Assembly (NCBI GenBank): GCA_037974665.1
Contig: CM075775.1
Coordinates: 36,792,152-36,856,151, forward strand
DNA length: 64,000 bases
Direction: 5' to 3'
Source of the DNA: Ehretia macrophylla
Lineage: Eukaryota; Streptophyta; Magnoliopsida; Boraginales; Ehretiaceae
The translations under genes and the position numbers were made by a program. Below are positions 61,223 through 64,000 of this stretch, piece by piece. Below the pieces are notes generated by a model. The model saw only the letters and a list, made by a program, of their open reading frames with translations. It was not told where the DNA came from and searched no databases. Within the stretch, counting starts at the first letter, position 1. Each line of letters opens with the position of its first letter.

Positions 61223-62003
61223 TATAACTATTGAACCCGAACTCCAAATGATGCGAGATTTGTTTCTGAATTTAGTTCACTTCCTAAGCTTTAATTTTAC
61301 ATCTTATTCACTGGAATTGGAGATTTTTTGCTTGTCTTAATAATTGTGAGAAAACAGTCCATTACAGTGAGGGTTTCACTTAGTGATATGCTTAGAAAAA
61401 TTATTGTAGCTTCTCTCGTTGTATTAAATGCTTGGGATTGTGGCATTGAGATATTGTGTGGACTGTTTTGAATACTTGAGGGTGTATGAACTAATCAACA
61501 CGTGGCTTGAGTTTGATTTCGAGATGACTTGGGGCTTAATCGCACGGGTAAGCACGAATTGGAACCCTAGTAACTAGGTGAATTTGCTAAGTGTTGATCC
61601 TTTGGATATTGTGTTGGATTATGTGTTTAGTAGGCTGCCCGTAGTTTCCCTTGTAGCCCTAAATATGATTTCGATGATTTCATGTTGATAAGTAGGCTTT
61701 TCTTGCACCCGGTCCCACGTAGATGCCGTTGCATGATGAATAATCTTATTATTTGATTACGTGAACTTTGAAATGAGTTATATGACTTGATTTACGTGCG
61801 TTTCATGGCTGCCCGTTTAATGTTCATATAACTACATGTGCCTTTCAAGTGAAATTACTTGTCTTATCGTGGCTCGCTTGTTTACTTGTCAATGTGCAAT
61901 CTTATGACTGCTCGGAGGCAACCTACTTTGTTGTCCTCCTAATGTGATATATTAAATGTCATAAATGTGCATTGCATACAAGGTTGCAACCTTTCATTCT
62001 GGC

Positions 62004-62063
62004 GTGGTAGCGTTCATGCACACCGGGCGGCATCGGGCTTGCCGGTGCAACCGTGACTACCAT
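62004..62063 (+). other. Conserved 60-nt hairpin, element 4 LTR
   Basis: GTGGTAG/CTACCAT arms, with TTCATG pairing to CGTGA through one G-U pair, then CACCGG/CCGGTG. Compared with LTR 3, changes in the stems keep wobble pairing or sit at the very end. Confidence 0.72.
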
Positions 62064-62243
62064 TGTCCAATTCCCTCTCTCGCTTGGGGGCTAGACTTCC
62101 TCGGAGAGTTGGGTCGTAGGATTTCGGGGTACATCCGGAGTACACCCATTTGGCATGATAAGGGAATGATTTGAAGTCGACTGCAACAACTGATACTGAC
62201 ATGAACTGAGAGCAAAAGCTCACCGTATCATTTTCACTATGTG

Positions 62244-62251
62244 TATAAGTA
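62244..62251 (+). promoter_or_regulatory. Candidate TATA box, element 4 LTR
   Basis: TATAAGTA in GTGTATAAGTACTTTCG, in the same context as LTRs 2 and 3. Confidence 0.33.
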
Positions 62252-62459
62252 CTTTCGCTTGGTTCCTAGAGGACCTCGGGGAGGAAAGACGGGTAATTGT
62301 GTTCCTTTACTTTTATATCATGTTATGTACTTACTTGTGATATATTCATGCTTGCAAAAAAGATTTTCATAAGTTGAACCGGAAAATGAGTTTCAAAACC
62401 TATTTCTCGTTCCCCCTCGTTGAGTTCATTAGGACTCACCCTCTTTTATCATCTCAGGT

Positions 62460-62519
62460 GAAGAAGATCAAGAACAGGTACCCGAGGACGACGTGCCTAA
62501 CGATGATTCCTTGGAATGA
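62460..62519 (+). other. Conserved 19-codon acidic frame with stop, element 4 LTR
   Basis: The peptide is identical to LTR 2 (EEDQEQVPEDDVPNDDSLE, stop TGA) despite nucleotide differences at third positions. The preceding CTCAG|GT is intact. Confidence 0.45.
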
Positions 62520-62617
62520 TTGCCTATCCTATGTGCTTTGCTTGATTATGGCCATTGTGAACACTATGCTGCTTGAAGACTATTTCTTTTCATGTTGCTT
62601 GATGTTTGTAATGTAAA

Positions 62618-62642
62618 AGACCCCCGTTCTAATTTGGGGTCT
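62618..62642 (+). other. Stem-loop near the LTR 3' end, element 4
   Basis: AGACCCC/GGGGTCT arms intact. One loop base differs from LTR 2. Confidence 0.5.
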
Positions 62643-63134
62643 AATTTTGGCTTGTACTGATAATAACTAGACAGACACTACTATGGTTGTTTTGCTATCG
62701 TTACTGGTTAGTATCTATCATAGGATTATAAAGTATCAGGTAAGGACTAAGTAAAATGAACCTATCCAATCTTAAGTAGGTACCCATTGTTAAGCTAAGA
62801 TCAACAGGTACTTTTGTAACGAGGATTAACAAATAAACGAGACATAATATCATGCTAGGTTATTAATCAAACGATACATCGAGATAACTAGTAGGCGTCT
62901 CAATTGATGGTAAATAGTAATCTTAGTTGGAAATAAAATTTGAGGCGTTTAGAGAATTAGGTCAAACTAAAGAGCCCAATTACAGCCGTTATTCTGTCGA
63001 TTTTTTGAAAAAATTGTAGAGTCTAGGCTAAACGTTAAGCGTTAAACTTTCATGAACAACTAAGTATGAGACATGACTTGAATATTTAGATCACACCCTA
63101 GTCTAACCTTTATAGGCCGGGTTGGGGCGTCACA

Positions 63135-63139
63135 TGTGT
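63135..63139 (+). repeat. Decayed target site duplication, right copy, element 4
   Basis: TGTGT, partner of TATGC at 59047. The flanking satellite resumes at AGGCTTGC exactly where the left side stopped, which supports the pairing. Confidence 0.58.
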
Positions 63140-64000
63140 AGGCTTGCTGCCCCCGTTGTAGAGCTCTCGGAGAGCTTTCCAATGGTATACTGTGCGCCGC
63201 GTAACTCTATACGGATCAAAAGTTATGGGCACCGGAGTGACGGTGACTTGGTCCCAAGCCCATGCGCTTGGTTTGCGGGCCCAGCCTCTACGTCAAAGCG
63301 AAGTTGTCTTGCCCAAGGTGCCATCGGATTCAATAATTGAAAAGTAATGGGTTAGGTTGTCATCCTTTTTGCGGCTCACGACGCACGATCCGGGATAGAA
63401 AAATAGCGTAAAAGCAGAAAAGTGTCCCAAAACTAATGAAAACGTACAATTTTAGGCTGTGAAAATAGGTACAACAGAGCAGGCTTGCTGCCCACGTCGT
63501 AGAGCTCTTGGAGAGCTTCCGAACGGTATGCTATGCGCTGCGTAACTCCTTACGGATCAAAACTTATGGCCACCGGAGAGACGGTGACCTAGTCCCAAGC
63601 CCCACGCGCGCGGTTTGCAGGCCCAGCCTATACGTGAAGCGAAGCTGTCTTGCCCAAGGTGCCATGGCATTCAGTAATAGAAATGTGATGGATTAGGTTG
63701 TCATCCTTTTCACGGCTCACAACGTACGATTCGGGATGAAAAAATAGCGCAAAAGAAGAAAAGTGTCCCAAAACTGATGAAATCGTTCGATTTTTGCCTC
63801 CGAAAACTGGCGCAGCAGAACAAGCAAGCTACCCCCCATCATAGAGCTCTCGGAGTGATTTCCAACGGTATGCTGTGCACCGCGTAACTCCTTACGGATC
63901 AAAAGTTATGGGCACCGGAGCGACGGAGACCTGGTCCCAAGCCCCACACCCTCGGTCTGCGGGCCCAGCCTCTACGTGAAGCGAAGTTGCCTTGGCCAAG
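63135..64000 (+). repeat. Satellite array block 6 (about 2.5 units, cut by the window end)
   Basis: Resumes as TGTGTAGGCTTGCTGCC, in register with block 5. It contains a TTCCGAACGG monomer (63515) followed by a CAGCAGAACAAGCAA monomer (63815), the same pair as at 57.7-58.8 kb. Confidence 0.95.

Larger units (their letters stand above)
59052..63134 (+). mobile_element. Element 4: internally deleted Ty3/gypsy chromovirus (4083 bp)
   Basis: Order: 55 bp of the 5' LTR, the 3' end of pol, a polypurine tract and a complete 3' LTR of 3414 bp. The primer-binding site, gag, protease, reverse transcriptase, RNase H and most of integrase are missing. One internal deletion joining LTR position 55 to the end of integrase explains this. 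It is the only copy in the window with internal sequence, and so it defines the LTR start and the family of the solo LTRs. The integrase C-terminus with GPF motif, the C-terminal chromodomain and the long LTRs fit the Tekay/Del clade. It cannot transpose on its own. Confidence 0.93.
59721..63134 (+). mobile_element. 3' LTR of element 4 (3414 bp)
   Basis: Begins TGTGAGGCCTGACC and ends GGTTGGGGCGTCACA, one change from the usual GTGACA. It is the shortest of the complete LTRs, mostly because the ACGTG minisatellite is reduced to two or three units (about 59740-59790). The first kilobase resembles LTR 3 and the centre resembles LTR 2. Confidence 0.92.

Noticed and set aside
1..64000. CRISPR array or telomeric repeat
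   Set aside because: Repeats are contiguous 341-bp units without spacers, and no TTTAGGG runs occur.

Overview
The window is plant nuclear heterochromatin. It is one long head-to-tail satellite array with a modal monomer of about 341 bp, interrupted by five insertions of one family of very long LTRs (about 3.4-3.9 kb). The only protein-coding remnant is the 3' end of a Ty3/gypsy pol gene: the integrase C-terminus fused to a chromodomain. This matches the Tekay/Del type of plant chromovirus, so the host is an angiosperm, although I cannot name the species. No functional host gene, rRNA, tRNA or CRISPR array is visible. The many short open frames are by-products of the repeats.

Layout. Satellite block 1 spans 1-29775 and ends at a 253-bp 5'-truncated LTR remnant (29776-30028). 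Block 2 is 30029-36901, followed by solo LTR 1 (36902-40806, minus strand, TSD CTCTA). Block 3 is 40807-42431, followed by solo LTR 2 (42432-46070, plus, TSD TAACT). Block 4 is 46071-47027, followed by solo LTR 3 (47028-50636, plus, decayed TSD GCAGA/GCAAC). Block 5 is 50637-59051, followed by element 4 (59052-63134, plus, decayed TSD TATGC/TGTGT). Element 4 keeps 55 bp of the 5' LTR, the end of pol, a polypurine tract and a full 3' LTR. Block 6 is 63135-64000. Satellite totals about 48.5 kb (roughly 142 monomer equivalents), all in one orientation, and it resumes in register across each complete LTR insertion.

The satellite has clear internal history. A distinct subfamily (type A) occurs only at the two ends of block 1. 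A 2.6-3.0 kb segment is duplicated between 1-2609 and 26812-29775. A second duplication of about 2.45 kb lies at a 4.29-kb offset and shares deletions. Dimeric (680 bp) and trimeric (1023 bp) higher-order repeats occur locally. Each monomer carries a hyphenated palindrome and helically phased A/T tracts, features often associated with heterochromatic satellites.

The LTRs share an ordered set of conserved modules: a variable ACGTG-rich minisatellite, a pyrimidine tract, a splice-donor-like site, a 209-bp internal tandem duplication, a strong 60-nt hairpin, a TATA-like site, an acceptor-like site followed by a 19-codon acidic frame, and a short stem-loop. Comparing the copies shows that the LTRs are mosaic. 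The most interesting candidates for follow-up are the conserved hairpin, the acidic mini-frame and the mosaic structure. All identifications come from reading the sequence alone; no database search was run.
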